Of a stretch of 64,000 nt of DNA, positions 43,549 through 53,046 are shown in pieces. The notes beneath the pieces were generated by a model. That model worked only from the letters and a program-made list of their open reading frames with translations, did not search any database and had not been told where the DNA came from. Position numbers and translations under genes: made by a program. The stretch lies in the NCBI RefSeq assembly GCF_001245615.1, contig NZ_CWKH01000001.1:1984001-2048000 (forward strand), given 5' to 3'. Position 1 is the first letter of the stretch; the number at the start of each line of letters is the position of its first letter. The stretch is from Mycolicibacterium neworleansense (lineage in GTDB: Bacteria; Actinomycetota; Actinomycetes; Mycobacteriales; Mycobacteriaceae).

Positions 43549-44130
43549 TCAGCTGCCCGAGCTTCCGCCGTAGCTGGACGACGAACCGAATCCGCCACGG
43601 GAGATCGACGTGCCCGACTTGGTCTTGGCCGTGGTGCCCTTGGGTTGTTCGATGGTCCCGCCCCGGGCAATGGTGCCCACCCCGCCGTTGTTGCCGCCGT
43701 AGTAGTACCGGTACGGCGAGCCGAGGTAGATGAAGGTGCCCCCGGAGCTGCTGTGCCCGCTGGAGCAATACGAATCGGGCACCACCTCGTTGGTGCCCTC
43801 CTTGACGCACGACGCCGCGATCTCCTCTTTGTGCAGCAGGTGGTAGCCGAGCGCGATCACCCCGACGACACCGACCACTGCCACCGAGCCCATCAGGATC
43901 TTGCCGTTCCTGGCGGACCGCTCACGGGCCTTCTGCTCCTGCAGCGCGGCGAACTGCGCGGCGGCCTCACGTGCCTTCTGGGCCTTGTCCCGCTGGCGCG
44001 CCTCGGCCACGGTCGGCGGCCGCGGCGTAGCCGTAGCCGGATCCTGCCAACGTATCGAGCCGGTCTGCGGATTCGGCCGGTCCTCCTCGCTCGGCTGGAA
44101 ACCGTCACCTGGTTGGTCTCCCAGACCCAT
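43549..44130 (-). CDS. Membrane-anchored protein resembling YgiB/YjfM (DUF1190-like)
   Basis: This is a 193-residue protein with one membrane helix (ILMGSVAVVGVVGVIALGYH, about residues 80-99), a charged cytosolic N-terminal region rich in Ala, Lys and Arg, and an outside part ending in a Gly/Ser-rich tail (RGGFGSSSSYGGSSGS). The outside part has CVKEGTNEVVPDSYCSSG and repeated Tyr (PYRYYYGG). The GGFG then SS pattern at the end is like that of DUF1190 proteins, the usual third member of the DUF350/ATP-grasp group. ATG 44130 is chosen because GGGGGGA lies 6 nt upstream. Confidence 0.65.
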   Translation of the reverse strand: MGLGDQPGDGFQPSEEDRPNPQTGSIRWQDPATATPRPPTVAEARQRDKAQKAREAAAQFAALQEQKARERSARNGKILMGSVAVVGVVGVIALGYHLLHKEEIAASCVKEGTNEVVPDSYCSSGHSSSGGTFIYLGSPYRYYYGGNNGGVGTIARGGTIEQPKGTTAKTKSGTSISRGGFGSSSSYGGSSGS

Positions 44131-44297
44131 GCACATCCCCCCGTTTCGGCGGTACCCGCCGGCCATCATAAGAGGAGGGCGCAATCGCCGCGCCGCCTAC
44201 TCGTGAGAACGAGCATAAGGCCCCGTTGCTGCACGAGCAGACACTTATGTACCCGAAAACGCCGGGATCGGGACCCGCGTGCGGTGCCCGTGCCGTG

Positions 44298-46274
44298 TCA
44301 GTGGTGGTGGCACGCCGCCGGCGGTGAGGGCGGAACATCGAGTGCCGGGTTGCCGTCGAAGAATCCCAGCGGTTTGAGCTTGAAGCCGGTGTAGTGGCAC
44401 GGCATCACCGGCCAGTCCTCCGGGCAGACCACATGGTGGGCACCCACCGTGTACCAGAGCACGACGTCGGTGTCCGTCAGCGGAGCATCGTCGGCGACGT
44501 ACTGCGGTAGCCCCTGTGGCTCGGCACACTGATACATGTAATCCCCCGCGGCGAAGAGCTCCCTGGGGTGGTAGCGGGTCACCCAGAGGTTGTGCTGGAC
44601 GAACCGGGCCCGGTCGTAGATCACCGAGCCCTCCTGCACCATCACCGGGACGATGTCCTTGGGCATCAGCTTGTAGCCGACCGGCACGCCGAACTCGTTG
44701 AGCTTGGACGGATTGACCACCTTCCAGTAGCGACCGGTCGAGTACTCCCAGTCCCGGGCACCTTCGGACTCCGAGGCCACCAGCGTGTCCCGCGTTATCC
44801 AGGCATTGCGGTGCGGGTTCAACTCCGGATTCGGCTCGGGGATCGAATCCACCTCGTACACGCTGTTTCCCGGACCGTCGATGCTCATATCCATGCGAAA
44901 GTTGAAGAAGTGCTGATGGTTGGGACCGTACATGCCGGGTGCCACCATCTTGCCCCAGCGCGGGGTCTCGCCGTCGGGAACCGCACCGGTGGTCAGCACC
45001 CCGGTCAGCTTGACCTCCATCTCGATGGAGGCATCGTTGTAGAAGTACCAGAAGAAGCCGTACTCGTAATTGCCGACAGTGCAGATCATCGAGATCACCA
45101 GCCGCCGGGACCGCCGCACCTCGACCTCCCCGGTGCGGAAATCGGTGTGCTTCCACGAGATGCCGTAGTCCTCCTCGTGCATGCAGATGGCGTTGGGAAT
45201 GGTGACGGCATTGCCGCTGGAGTCGTTGACCGTGCCGTCGAAGTAGAAGATCTCACCGAGGCAGTCACAGCCCAGGGTCAACGGATTGGCCGAGAAGCCC
45301 ATTCCGACCTCGCCCATGTCGAAGACATTCTTGTTCCAGTGCGTCGGCGACGAATCACCGTATGGCACCACCATTTCCGACAGCGCAGCGCGATACATGA
45401 TGGGCCGGACCTCGCCACGGTCGGTGTAGGTCACCTCATGAAGCACCAGACCCTCGCGCGGGTTGAACCCGACTCGCAATGACCATTTCTGCCAAGTGAC
45501 GTTCCAGCCGTCGACGGTGAAGCTGGCCCCGTGCGGTTGGCTGATGTCGATCGGCTTGACGTCGTCGCGAAACTGAGTGAACGCGGGCCGGTTGTCGGGC
45601 GTGAACATGAATTGCCCGGAGTAGTTGCCGCTCTTGGACGGTAGCGGGACCGCCCCGTGGTCCTCGATGTCGAGGATTTCCATGTTGTCGAGGTCGAACG
45701 TCACGATCAGGCCTTCGACGGGCCGCGCGTAGCCGTTCTCCGACGGTGCAGCACGCAGGAAGGTCAGCGGCCGGCAGATCAGCGGCGAGTTCTCGTAGTG
45801 GTCCTGCGCGCCGTAGTAGCCGGCCGGCCATGGGTCGATCATCGCCAGGCTGAAGTCGGTGACACCCCGTTTGCGCATGGCCTCCTGCCATCGCGGGTCC
45901 TCCCGCACCTTCTCCTCCACCCCCGTCATGTGTTCGACGAGATAGGACGGGAACCGGCCGGGAATCGGGTTCCACGAGTCGATCACCCTCGCGTCGAGGT
46001 CGACGACAGCCTCGTAGATCAGCTTGGCGGCACCGTCGTACATCGTCACGAACGCCTGACGCGCCACGTCGGCCTCCCCCGAGAACGACAGCGCGGCAGT
46101 CTTAGCCGGCTCGGCCAGCTGGATCATCACGAACTTCAATGTCGGTGTGGCGTAGTTCGATTCGGTGATGACGGCTGCGGCCGCCTCGATCTCGGCACCG
46201 GTCAGCGGATCCAGTGGATAACGGCCTGCGGCATCGGTGGACTCGGTCGGCACCAGGGTGCTGTCCATGGTCAT
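44298..46274 (-). CDS. Copper amine oxidase (topaquinone primary-amine oxidase)
   Basis: This is a 658-residue copper/TPQ enzyme oxidising primary amines to aldehydes, ammonia and hydrogen peroxide. The cofactor precursor is Tyr403 in GNYEY (N-Y-E consensus). Copper ligands are His453 and His455 in NHQHFF and His627 in MPCHYTGF. The catalytic base is Asp319 in VFDMGE. No signal peptide is present. It ends in a short His tail (ACHHH). It is co-transcribed with an APC permease by an ATGA overlap, suggesting uptake and oxidation of a particular amine. The aldehyde product and the nearby polyamine-type operon are of interest. Confidence 0.93.
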   Translation of the reverse strand: MTMDSTLVPTESTDAAGRYPLDPLTGAEIEAAAAVITESNYATPTLKFVMIQLAEPAKTAALSFSGEADVARQAFVTMYDGAAKLIYEAVVDLDARVIDSWNPIPGRFPSYLVEHMTGVEEKVREDPRWQEAMRKRGVTDFSLAMIDPWPAGYYGAQDHYENSPLICRPLTFLRAAPSENGYARPVEGLIVTFDLDNMEILDIEDHGAVPLPSKSGNYSGQFMFTPDNRPAFTQFRDDVKPIDISQPHGASFTVDGWNVTWQKWSLRVGFNPREGLVLHEVTYTDRGEVRPIMYRAALSEMVVPYGDSSPTHWNKNVFDMGEVGMGFSANPLTLGCDCLGEIFYFDGTVNDSSGNAVTIPNAICMHEEDYGISWKHTDFRTGEVEVRRSRRLVISMICTVGNYEYGFFWYFYNDASIEMEVKLTGVLTTGAVPDGETPRWGKMVAPGMYGPNHQHFFNFRMDMSIDGPGNSVYEVDSIPEPNPELNPHRNAWITRDTLVASESEGARDWEYSTGRYWKVVNPSKLNEFGVPVGYKLMPKDIVPVMVQEGSVIYDRARFVQHNLWVTRYHPRELFAAGDYMYQCAEPQGLPQYVADDAPLTDTDVVLWYTVGAHHVVCPEDWPVMPCHYTGFKLKPLGFFDGNPALDVPPSPPAACHHH

Positions 46275-47833
46275 CGGGGAAGATCCTCCTTGGTTGCGGT
46301 CGAGTCGTCGGCGGTGAGGTCGAACACGGCGAGATGGGCCAGGGCGTCCTCCTGCGACACCTTGTGCGCCGAGCGGCGGCCGAAGATGTAGACCACCAGC
46401 CCGAGGGCGAACATGCCGACGCTGATGCTGCCGACCCACTTCATCCACTCGGCATCCCCGACCCCGGCACTGGTCAGCCATGATTTCGCGAACGAGTAGT
46501 AGACCCCGCCGATGGTGCCGAGGGTGCCGACGATCACGGTGATCCAGACGCCGACCATGCCGCCAGGGATGCGCCAGAACTTCTCGTTCGCATAGCGATC
46601 CGCGTACTTCTTGCGGGCGATGACGACCGGAATGAGGAAGAAGAAGCCAGAAAGCAGCCACACGGTCGACAGGCCACCCTGGAGGAAGATCGTCGTGTTG
46701 ACCAGGCTGCTCTGCGAATACAGGCCGACGATGAGCAGCGACGAGATGACGCCCTGGATCAGGATGGCGGACACCGGGTTACGGGTGCGCGGGTTGAGAT
46801 GGGTGAAGATGCGCGGCAGGTGCCGCTCCAGCCCGGAGACGAAGATCAACCGCGAGTAGGCCACCTGATACGTCATCAACGCGACGACGATGACCAAGGC
46901 GAGTACGACCGCGCAGATCTCCATCAGCCCGGGGAATCCCGCGACGTCGAGCATCCCGATGACACCTGTCACGGCGTCGATCTCGGCGGTGGGCAACGCC
47001 ATCATCGTGCCCAGCGTCGTCATCAGGTAGATGGCGACCAGCGCCGTCGAACCCCACAGGATCATCCGCGGGCCGCTCTTACGCACCGACAGGAACTCCG
47101 CACCCATGTTGTACGGCGTCTCTACACCGAGCAGGTAGAGCAGCACGGTGCCGTAGAGGAAGCCCGATACCGCGAAGTTGGGAATCGTCGCCTCGGACCA
47201 GCTGAACGGCGTCGCCGAACCGTTCTTCACCGCGAAGAGCACTCCCGAGATGAAGATCGTCAGCGCGAGGATGCCGAAGACCACGAAGACGACGTTCATG
47301 ATCCGTTGGTTGGCGGCCAGCTTCGCCAAAGCCAGGCCGACAACCGTCCACAGGATCACCAGCTGCAGGATGACGCTCGTCATCACGCCGAGCTCGGTGT
47401 GGAAGGCCAACAACAGGAAGGACAGCACCACCGCGGGCGATGACGCGGCATTGAGGATCACCGGCACCCACGACAGGTAGCCGCCGACGAAGCCCCAGGT
47501 CTCCCCCATCGTCCGGGTGGCCCAGATGTAGACACCGCCCTGGCCGGGCCACAGGTTGCCCAGTTCCACCACGGCCATGCCTGCGGGGACCAGGAAGGTG
47601 AGGATGCCAAGCACCCACATGGGGATGGCGGTCCATCCCCCTGTCGCCATCACCGAGGAACCGGTGATCCAGCAGATGATGAAGACATAGGCCGCGGTCA
47701 GGCCGAAGGTGCTCATCACCTTCGGCAGGATCTGTTCGGGGACCAGTTCGGTCGTCATCAGCTTGTCACGCTCTGACGGCGCCGCGGCCTCGGTCGGATT
47801 GCTCCTCGCGTGCGCGGCCAGTTCTTGTGTCAT
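46271..47833 (-). CDS. APC superfamily amino acid/amine permease
   Basis: This is a 520-residue transporter with about 12 to 14 predicted membrane helices. The first contains STFGLTAAYVFIICWITGSS (about residues 40-59), and the family loop LGNLWPGQGGVYIWATRTMG lies at about 91-110. The C-terminal 40 residues are hydrophilic. It resembles APC permeases that import amino acids or amines, and its substrate is probably the amine oxidised by the coupled copper enzyme. The start is ATG 47833, 26 nt downstream of the ABC ATPase stop codon on the same strand. Confidence 0.87.
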   Translation of the reverse strand: MTQELAAHARSNPTEAAAPSERDKLMTTELVPEQILPKVMSTFGLTAAYVFIICWITGSSVMATGGWTAIPMWVLGILTFLVPAGMAVVELGNLWPGQGGVYIWATRTMGETWGFVGGYLSWVPVILNAASSPAVVLSFLLLAFHTELGVMTSVILQLVILWTVVGLALAKLAANQRIMNVVFVVFGILALTIFISGVLFAVKNGSATPFSWSEATIPNFAVSGFLYGTVLLYLLGVETPYNMGAEFLSVRKSGPRMILWGSTALVAIYLMTTLGTMMALPTAEIDAVTGVIGMLDVAGFPGLMEICAVVLALVIVVALMTYQVAYSRLIFVSGLERHLPRIFTHLNPRTRNPVSAILIQGVISSLLIVGLYSQSSLVNTTIFLQGGLSTVWLLSGFFFLIPVVIARKKYADRYANEKFWRIPGGMVGVWITVIVGTLGTIGGVYYSFAKSWLTSAGVGDAEWMKWVGSISVGMFALGLVVYIFGRRSAHKVSQEDALAHLAVFDLTADDSTATKEDLPR

Positions 47834-47859
47834 TTGAGTCGTCTCCCAATACCGTTGAT

Positions 47860-48588
47860 TCAGCTGACGATTTGTCCGTCTCGCATCCGGACAACACGGC
47901 TCGCTTCATCGGCCACCGTGGGATCGTGGGTGCTTGCGACGACCGTGACGCCCAATGTCGAGCACAGGTCACGCAGCAGGCGCACCACCGTCTCCCCCGT
48001 GCGGTGGTCGAGGTTGGCCGTCGGTTCATCGGCCAGCACCAGGGTCGGGCTGCTGATCAGCGACCGGGCGATCGCGGTGCGCTGCTGTTCACCACCCGAC
48101 ATCTTGGTGGGTTGGTGGTGCACCCGGTGCCCGAGGCCCACCAGCTCTAGCAGTTCGGTTGCGCGCTTGCGCAACGACTTCCGGTCGTACGGCTCGAACA
48201 TCAGCGGCAGCTCGACGTTCTCGACTGCGGAAAGGAACGGGATCAGGTTGTAGCTCTGGAAGATGAAGCCGATGGTGTCGTGCCGCAGCGCGGCGAACTG
48301 GCTCTCCGTCAATTGTGCGGTGTCCTGTCCGCCGATCGTGACGGTGCCCTTGGTCGGACGGTCCAGCCCGCCGATGATGTTGAGCAGAGTGGACTTTCCG
48401 CTGCCACTCGGCCCCATCAGACAGACGAACTCCCCCGGCATCACCTGGAGTTCGGCGGCGACGAGGGCCTTGACCACCTCGTCGCCGAGCTTGTGCAGTT
48501 TCCATACATTGCTGATCTCGATGACGGGCTTCTTGACCGGGTCGGCGTCTTTTAGTGCGGCAGCGGCGGTGTCGTGAAGTGCGGTCAT
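47860..48588 (-). CDS. ABC transporter ATP-binding protein, MacB/LolD type
   Basis: This is a 242-residue ATPase. Walker A is GPSGSGKST (59-67), the Q-loop is FIFQSYNLIPFLSAVENVEL, the signature is MSGGEQQRTAIAR and Walker B is LVLADEPTANLD. The VELP-type segment with the signature KMSGGEQQR identifies the MacB/LolD/FtsE class that powers FtsX-like permeases. The two genes upstream in the same operon encode such permeases, so the three likely form one type VII ABC system moving a substrate within the envelope or outwards. Confidence 0.93.
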   Translation of the reverse strand: MTALHDTAAAALKDADPVKKPVIEISNVWKLHKLGDEVVKALVAAELQVMPGEFVCLMGPSGSGKSTLLNIIGGLDRPTKGTVTIGGQDTAQLTESQFAALRHDTIGFIFQSYNLIPFLSAVENVELPLMFEPYDRKSLRKRATELLELVGLGHRVHHQPTKMSGGEQQRTAIARSLISSPTLVLADEPTANLDHRTGETVVRLLRDLCSTLGVTVVASTHDPTVADEASRVVRMRDGQIVS

Positions 48589-48595
48589 GTTCGGC

Positions 48596-49162
48596 TCAGC
48601 CTCCCGAGGTCAGGGATCGAATGGGTGGACGTGATGCGGCGTTGAAAGTGGGCACGAAACTCGTTGCGACCGCGGCAGCGACGCTGACCCCGACGGCGAT
48701 CGCCGCGCCGACTGCCAGCCCCGAGTAGGACACCCCAGTGGGCGCCAGGCCCACCAGCGCGACCACGATGCCGGTGACACCTGCGCAGGCCGCACCAAGC
48801 AGTGAGCCCAGGACAGCGGCCACCACCGGTTCGACGAGGAGAGCGGCGATCACGGGCGCGCGGGGTATGCCGTTGGCTCCGAGCACGCCGAGTTCACGGG
48901 TACGGTGCGCCACCGTTCGGGTGGTGGCCACCGCGACCTCGACCACCCCGACGAGCAGTACGGTGACCGCGATCAGGATCACCGCCCGGTTGATCTCCTC
49001 GGCATGCCCCAGTGCCGCCGACTGTGCGCGGATCCCCGACGACATGCCGAACACCAGCACCACCAGGAAGGCTCCGGTGGCAGTAGTCACCACGGGCAGC
49101 ACCATCTCGCGGATCCGCCGCCGGGCAGACAGCCAGCCGTAGGCCAGGCCCTTGCTGTTCAC
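48596..49162 (-). CDS. Short FtsX-like ABC permease lacking the extracytoplasmic domain
   Basis: This is a 188-residue membrane protein with about four helices. The C-terminal three fit the FtsX permease unit (ILIAVTVLLVGVVEVAVATT, APVIAALLVEPVVAAVLGSL, and a last helix before FVPTFNAASRPPIRSL). The coupling-helix segment RELGVLGANGIPR is well conserved. The large domain normally placed between helices 1 and 2 is reduced to a few residues. GTG 49162 overlaps the stop of the larger permease (GTGA). It probably pairs with that permease. Confidence 0.8.
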   Translation of the reverse strand: MNSKGLAYGWLSARRRIREMVLPVVTTATGAFLVVLVFGMSSGIRAQSAALGHAEEINRAVILIAVTVLLVGVVEVAVATTRTVAHRTRELGVLGANGIPRAPVIAALLVEPVVAAVLGSLLGAACAGVTGIVVALVGLAPTGVSYSGLAVGAAIAVGVSVAAAVATSFVPTFNAASRPPIRSLTSGG

Positions 49163-50352
49163 CTTGCCCCCAGGAGATCGACCGGACGTTGCTGCAGGAG
49201 CCGGTGCACGGGCACCAGGGCGCCGACGATGGCCATCGCGGGCAGGAAAGCAGCCACCATTCCGGCCGCCTGGGCCCATGCCGTCAGTGTGGAGATCTCC
49301 GGAATCACCAGTGCCACAGCGATTCCTGCTCCGACCACACCCACCACGTAGGCCGTTACGAAGACGATCCCCGACTCGACCAGGAAGAAGTACAGCACCT
49401 CGTCGGCCAGGCCGATACTGCTCATGATCCCGAATTCACGCTTGCGTTCGGCCACTGCGGCCAGGAAGGACGACACGGCGATGACGAAGCCCAGAGCCAG
49501 TCCGATGGTGGAGATCAGGCCCAGAGTCGAGCCGGTGACCTGCCCCGAGAACAGCGCCGAGAACTTTTGTTCGAAGCTCAGCGGACCCGATCCGCCGACC
49601 GTGTCGTAGATCAGGCCGTGCCCGTCCGGTTCCGGCCGCACCGACGGATCTGGGGTGGACGGCAACCCGACGGTGGTACCGAAGGTTTCGGCCAGGTCGC
49701 GGCGATGTTCGTCGCCAGGCGGGGCGTCGATCGTCCACCATCCGTTGGCACCCGCCAGCAACCGTGCCAGTGCCGGAGCCACTGCCATCGACTCTCCCGG
49801 ACCGGAGACCTGCACAACGAGAGGAAGATCGCCGACATCGATCACGTCGCCGGCTGCGACGCCCAGGCGATCGGCTAATCTTGATCCCAAAACTGCTTGG
49901 CCCGAGGCGATTTCGTCGCTCCCACGCAACGACACCCGGGTACCGTTGACGACCGCCACCCCCGAGATGGTCAACCTGCCCTGCCAGCCCGCAGGGAGGT
50001 CGAATGCCGGCGGCGGCCCATCGGCAACCAAGGCGCGGGCCTCGTTGTCATAGTGCACTCCGGCGGCCGGCACCACCCACAACTGGGCATCACCCAGTAC
50101 ATCGACGACCGAATCGGCCCCGGTGATCGCAAAACTCGCCGAGATGGTGCGCACCACGGTGACGCAGGCGATGGCCAGCGCGATCCCGAGCACCGACAAC
50201 ACAAACCGCTCGGGCCGGCGACGAATGTTGGCCAGTGCGAAGCGAATCAGGCAGCCGAACGTGCCCCCGGTCCGCAAGGCAGTAGTCGCGATCTCCGGCG
50301 ATCGACGGGCTGTGGATGCTTGAGACGACGGTATCGAAGCTACGGTCTCCAC
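49159..50352 (-). CDS. FtsX/MacB-like ABC permease
   Basis: This is a 397-residue permease with a first helix at about 48-70 (RFVLSVLGIALAIACVTVVR), a periplasmic-side domain of roughly 190 residues, and three C-terminal helices (STLGLISTIGLALGFVIAVS, FFLVESGIVFVTAYVVGVVG and the last before PVHRLLQQRPVDLLGAR). The coupling motif REFGIMSSIGLADEV precedes the third helix. This is the MacB/FtsX four-helix arrangement. It is the first gene of the exporter operon. Confidence 0.88.
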   Translation of the reverse strand: METVASIPSSQASTARRSPEIATTALRTGGTFGCLIRFALANIRRRPERFVLSVLGIALAIACVTVVRTISASFAITGADSVVDVLGDAQLWVVPAAGVHYDNEARALVADGPPPAFDLPAGWQGRLTISGVAVVNGTRVSLRGSDEIASGQAVLGSRLADRLGVAAGDVIDVGDLPLVVQVSGPGESMAVAPALARLLAGANGWWTIDAPPGDEHRRDLAETFGTTVGLPSTPDPSVRPEPDGHGLIYDTVGGSGPLSFEQKFSALFSGQVTGSTLGLISTIGLALGFVIAVSSFLAAVAERKREFGIMSSIGLADEVLYFFLVESGIVFVTAYVVGVVGAGIAVALVIPEISTLTAWAQAAGMVAAFLPAMAIVGALVPVHRLLQQRPVDLLGAR

Positions 50353-50497
50353 AGTGGGGAATGCTGCGAGCCGCGTGTTTCACCCGAAGTAGATCGGGGT
50401 GTCGCGCGAGTTAACACCCGCTGGTTGGCGTTACGTCATGATGTCGCCGACACAACGGATTTCGTCGTCCTCCCGGGCCGAAGAGTTCAAAAACTGC

Positions 50498-51982
50498 TTA
50501 TTTCACCGCTTTTCGCGCGCGTTTGCGTGGGGCGGCAGGTGCCGGATCCTGAATACGCGCCCACGGCCTGGCCTCCTCGAGCTCGTAGGCCAGTTCCAGC
50601 AGCAGGGCTTCGCGGCCGCGGGTCGCCGACAGCATCATTCCCACCGGGAGACCGGCATCCGTGTGGGCCAGCGGCAGCGAGATCGCCGGATCCCCGGTGG
50701 CGTTCTGCAGCGGGGTGAAGGCGACCCAGTCCAGCAGCCGGTCGATGATCTGCTCATAGTCCGCGGTCGGGTCCAGGTGCCCGATCTGCACGGTGGGCTC
50801 GGCCAGGGTCGGCATGAGCACCGCGTCGTAGCTGTTGGAGAGCCGTTCGGTGATGCGCCGCGACCGGGCCAGCCGGGTGATCGCCGTGGGGACCCGATGC
50901 AGATTGCGCGAGGCGTGCCGTTCCAGTCCCAACGTGAGATTGTCCAGCTTGTCCCGATCGAACGTCGGACCGAACGACCGCTTCCCCCCGCGCACCAACG
51001 CATACGCCAGAAACGCCCAGTAGAGCAGGAAATCGTCCTTGAAGCGGGCCGGGACCGGGTTGCCGATCACGGTGATCTGATGGCCGAGTTCCTCCAGCAG
51101 CGCGGCGGTCTTGTGAGTCAGCTCGGTCATCTCCGGACCGGCGTCGTGCACCACGGACTGCGTGCACACCGCGATGCGCAGGCGCTGCTTGCCCGGGCGG
51201 CTGACGTCGCCGATGGGCGGCAGCTTGGGGTTGCGGTAGACCTTCTCCATCTCGCGGTAGAGCGCGGCGGTGTCACGCACCGACCGGGTGAGCACCCCGT
51301 CGGACACGATTCGCAGCGGCATCATCCTCAGATCCTTGTCCTGCGGCAGCCGTCCCCGGGTGGGCTTGAGCCCGACCAGTCCGTTACACGCCGCGGGAAT
51401 GCGGATCGATCCGCCACCGTCGTTGGCATGCGCGATGGGCACCGCGCCCGACGCGACGAAGGCGGCCGAGCCCGACGACGAGGCGCCGGCTGTGTACAGC
51501 GGGTTCCACGGATTGCGTACCGGGCCCAGCCGGGGGTGCTCGCACGACGCGCTGAAGCCGAATTCCGAAAGCCGTGTCTTGCCCAGGGGCACCAGCCCGG
51601 TGGCCAGGTAGGCGCGGGCGAAGTCCCCGTTGGCCGTTTCGGGCCGGGGTTCCCATGCGTCGGTACCGCTCATCGTGGGCATGCCCGCGACGGCGGAGTT
51701 GTCCTTGACGAAGGTCGGGACGCCGTCGAAATACCCGCCGAAGGCGCTGGGTGCGGCGCCGCGGGCATGGGCGCGGTCGAACGCCTCGAATGCCAGCCCG
51801 TTGAGGGTGGGATTGACCGCCTCTACCCGCGCGACGGCAGCCTCGATCAGGTCAGCGGCGGATACCCGGCCGGCTCGCAGTTCCTCGACCAGGCCGACTG
51901 CGTCGTGCTCGCCGAGCGCATCGTCGCCGAAGGCACTCACACGGGTCGGGGCTTTTCGCGCTCCGCGCTGACCGCTAGTCAC
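50498..51982 (-). CDS. amiC: Amidase (amidase signature family), AmiC-type
   Basis: This is a 494-residue amidase signature hydrolase. The Ser-cisSer-Lys triad is visible: Lys in VPTFVKDNSAVAGM, the cis-Ser and nucleophile Ser in TAGASSSGSAAFVASGAVPIA (in pieces), with the Gly/Ser-rich signature at about 150-185. It hydrolyses amide bonds of small molecules. It corresponds in position to Rv2888c, shortly before tsf. A Lys/Arg-rich C-terminus (RKRARKAVK) is unusual and may be a disordered tail. No close partner gene. Confidence 0.9.
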   Translation of the reverse strand: MTSGQRGARKAPTRVSAFGDDALGEHDAVGLVEELRAGRVSAADLIEAAVARVEAVNPTLNGLAFEAFDRAHARGAAPSAFGGYFDGVPTFVKDNSAVAGMPTMSGTDAWEPRPETANGDFARAYLATGLVPLGKTRLSEFGFSASCEHPRLGPVRNPWNPLYTAGASSSGSAAFVASGAVPIAHANDGGGSIRIPAACNGLVGLKPTRGRLPQDKDLRMMPLRIVSDGVLTRSVRDTAALYREMEKVYRNPKLPPIGDVSRPGKQRLRIAVCTQSVVHDAGPEMTELTHKTAALLEELGHQITVIGNPVPARFKDDFLLYWAFLAYALVRGGKRSFGPTFDRDKLDNLTLGLERHASRNLHRVPTAITRLARSRRITERLSNSYDAVLMPTLAEPTVQIGHLDPTADYEQIIDRLLDWVAFTPLQNATGDPAISLPLAHTDAGLPVGMMLSATRGREALLLELAYELEEARPWARIQDPAPAAPRKRARKAVK

Positions 51983-52005
51983 GCCCCGACGCTAGCAAGC
52001 CGCCC

Positions 52006-52860
52006 TTACTGCGTCCGAGCCACGCTCTGCAACGCGGCCAGATGCTCGTCGACGGTGCGCAGTCCGGCTCCCATGGTGTTCACCGTGACATGCGTCGCCC
52101 CGGCCTTGGCCCAGGCAGCGATATCGGCGGCAGCCTGGTCCGGGTCCCCGGCCCAGCCCACGCGGCCCTCCATCCCGATGGTGGCCGGATCGCGTCCGGC
52201 GGAGACGGCGGCACGCTCAACCCGGGCCCGGGCGTCGTCGAGCTCCACGCCGGGACCGACCATCGGGAACCAGCCGTCACCCAGCCGACCGGCGCGCTCC
52301 AGCGCCCGTGCCGACGCCGCTCCGAACCACACCGGGATCGGGCGCTGCACCGGCAGCGGGGCGAGGCCGGCACCGGTGACCTGGTGATAGCGCCCCTCAA
52401 AGGTGACCGACGATTCGGTCCACAGCCGGCGCATCAGCTCGACCTGTTCCTCGGACCGCTTGCCGCGGTTTCCGAAGTCCTCCCCGAGTGCCTCGTACTC
52501 GACGGCGTTCCAGCCCAGTCCGACACCCAGGCGCAGCCGTCCGCCGGTGAGCAGATCGACCTCGGCGGCCTGTTTGGCCACCAGCACGGCTTGGCGCTGC
52601 GGCAGGATGATCACCCCGGTCACCAGCTCCAGCGAGGTGACGGCGGCCAGGTAACCGAACATCACCATGGGCTCGTGGAATGTGGTGTACAGGTCGTAGG
52701 GCCCCGCCCAGTCCCGGTGGACTGCCGGGTCGGCGCCGACGACGTGGTCGTAGGCCAGGATGTGGGTGAACCCCAACTCTTCGACGCGCTGGCCGTAGGC
52801 GCGCACGGCTCCCGGATCGCCGCCGAGTTCCGTCTGCGGAAAAACCACACCTACGCGCAT
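52006..52860 (-). CDS. LLM class F420-dependent oxidoreductase
   Basis: This is a 284-residue luciferase-like protein. Family elements are MRVGVVFPQTELGGDPGAVR, FTHILAYDHVVGADP, the GGRLRLGVGLGWNAVEYEAL segment and the C-terminal ATHVTVNTMGAGL. ATG 52860 follows GGAGGTGAC; the open frame extends upstream into the tsf terminator region and is not coding there. Its typical class is the TIGR03619-like F420 group. Substrate unknown. It stands between amiC and the tsf terminator and has its own promoter. Confidence 0.87.
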   Translation of the reverse strand: MRVGVVFPQTELGGDPGAVRAYGQRVEELGFTHILAYDHVVGADPAVHRDWAGPYDLYTTFHEPMVMFGYLAAVTSLELVTGVIILPQRQAVLVAKQAAEVDLLTGGRLRLGVGLGWNAVEYEALGEDFGNRGKRSEEQVELMRRLWTESSVTFEGRYHQVTGAGLAPLPVQRPIPVWFGAASARALERAGRLGDGWFPMVGPGVELDDARARVERAAVSAGRDPATIGMEGRVGWAGDPDQAAADIAAWAKAGATHVTVNTMGAGLRTVDEHLAALQSVARTQ

Positions 52861-52961
52861 GTCACCTCCAACACCATTCGTACCTGCCACACTCCCACAT
52901 CGGCAAACCCCCCCGCCCCGCCGTGGGCAACTACCAGGCACCGACCATGTCACGAATGAAC

Positions 52962-53006
52962 AAAACCCCGCGCTTTCCGGGATCGCCGGAATGAGCGCGG
53001 GGTTTT
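52962..53006 (-). terminator. Strong nested hairpin terminator after tsf
   Basis: AAAACCCCGCGCT (52962-52974) pairs perfectly with AGCGCGGGGTTTT (52994-53006), and the loop contains a second perfect stem TTCCGG (52975-52980) with CCGGAA (52986-52991). On the minus strand the outer stem ends in TTTT, giving a canonical intrinsic terminator 41 nt after the tsf stop. Confidence 0.9.
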
Positions 53007-53046
53007 GCGGCGGGCGGGCGGGGGGCCGCCCGAGTCCTCTGGAGGG

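Noticed and set aside
50400..50497. Short inverted segments between the exporter operon and amiC
   Set aside because: Matches are short and imperfect (for example around TCATGATG) and not placed as a promoter or terminator, so I do not list them as features.
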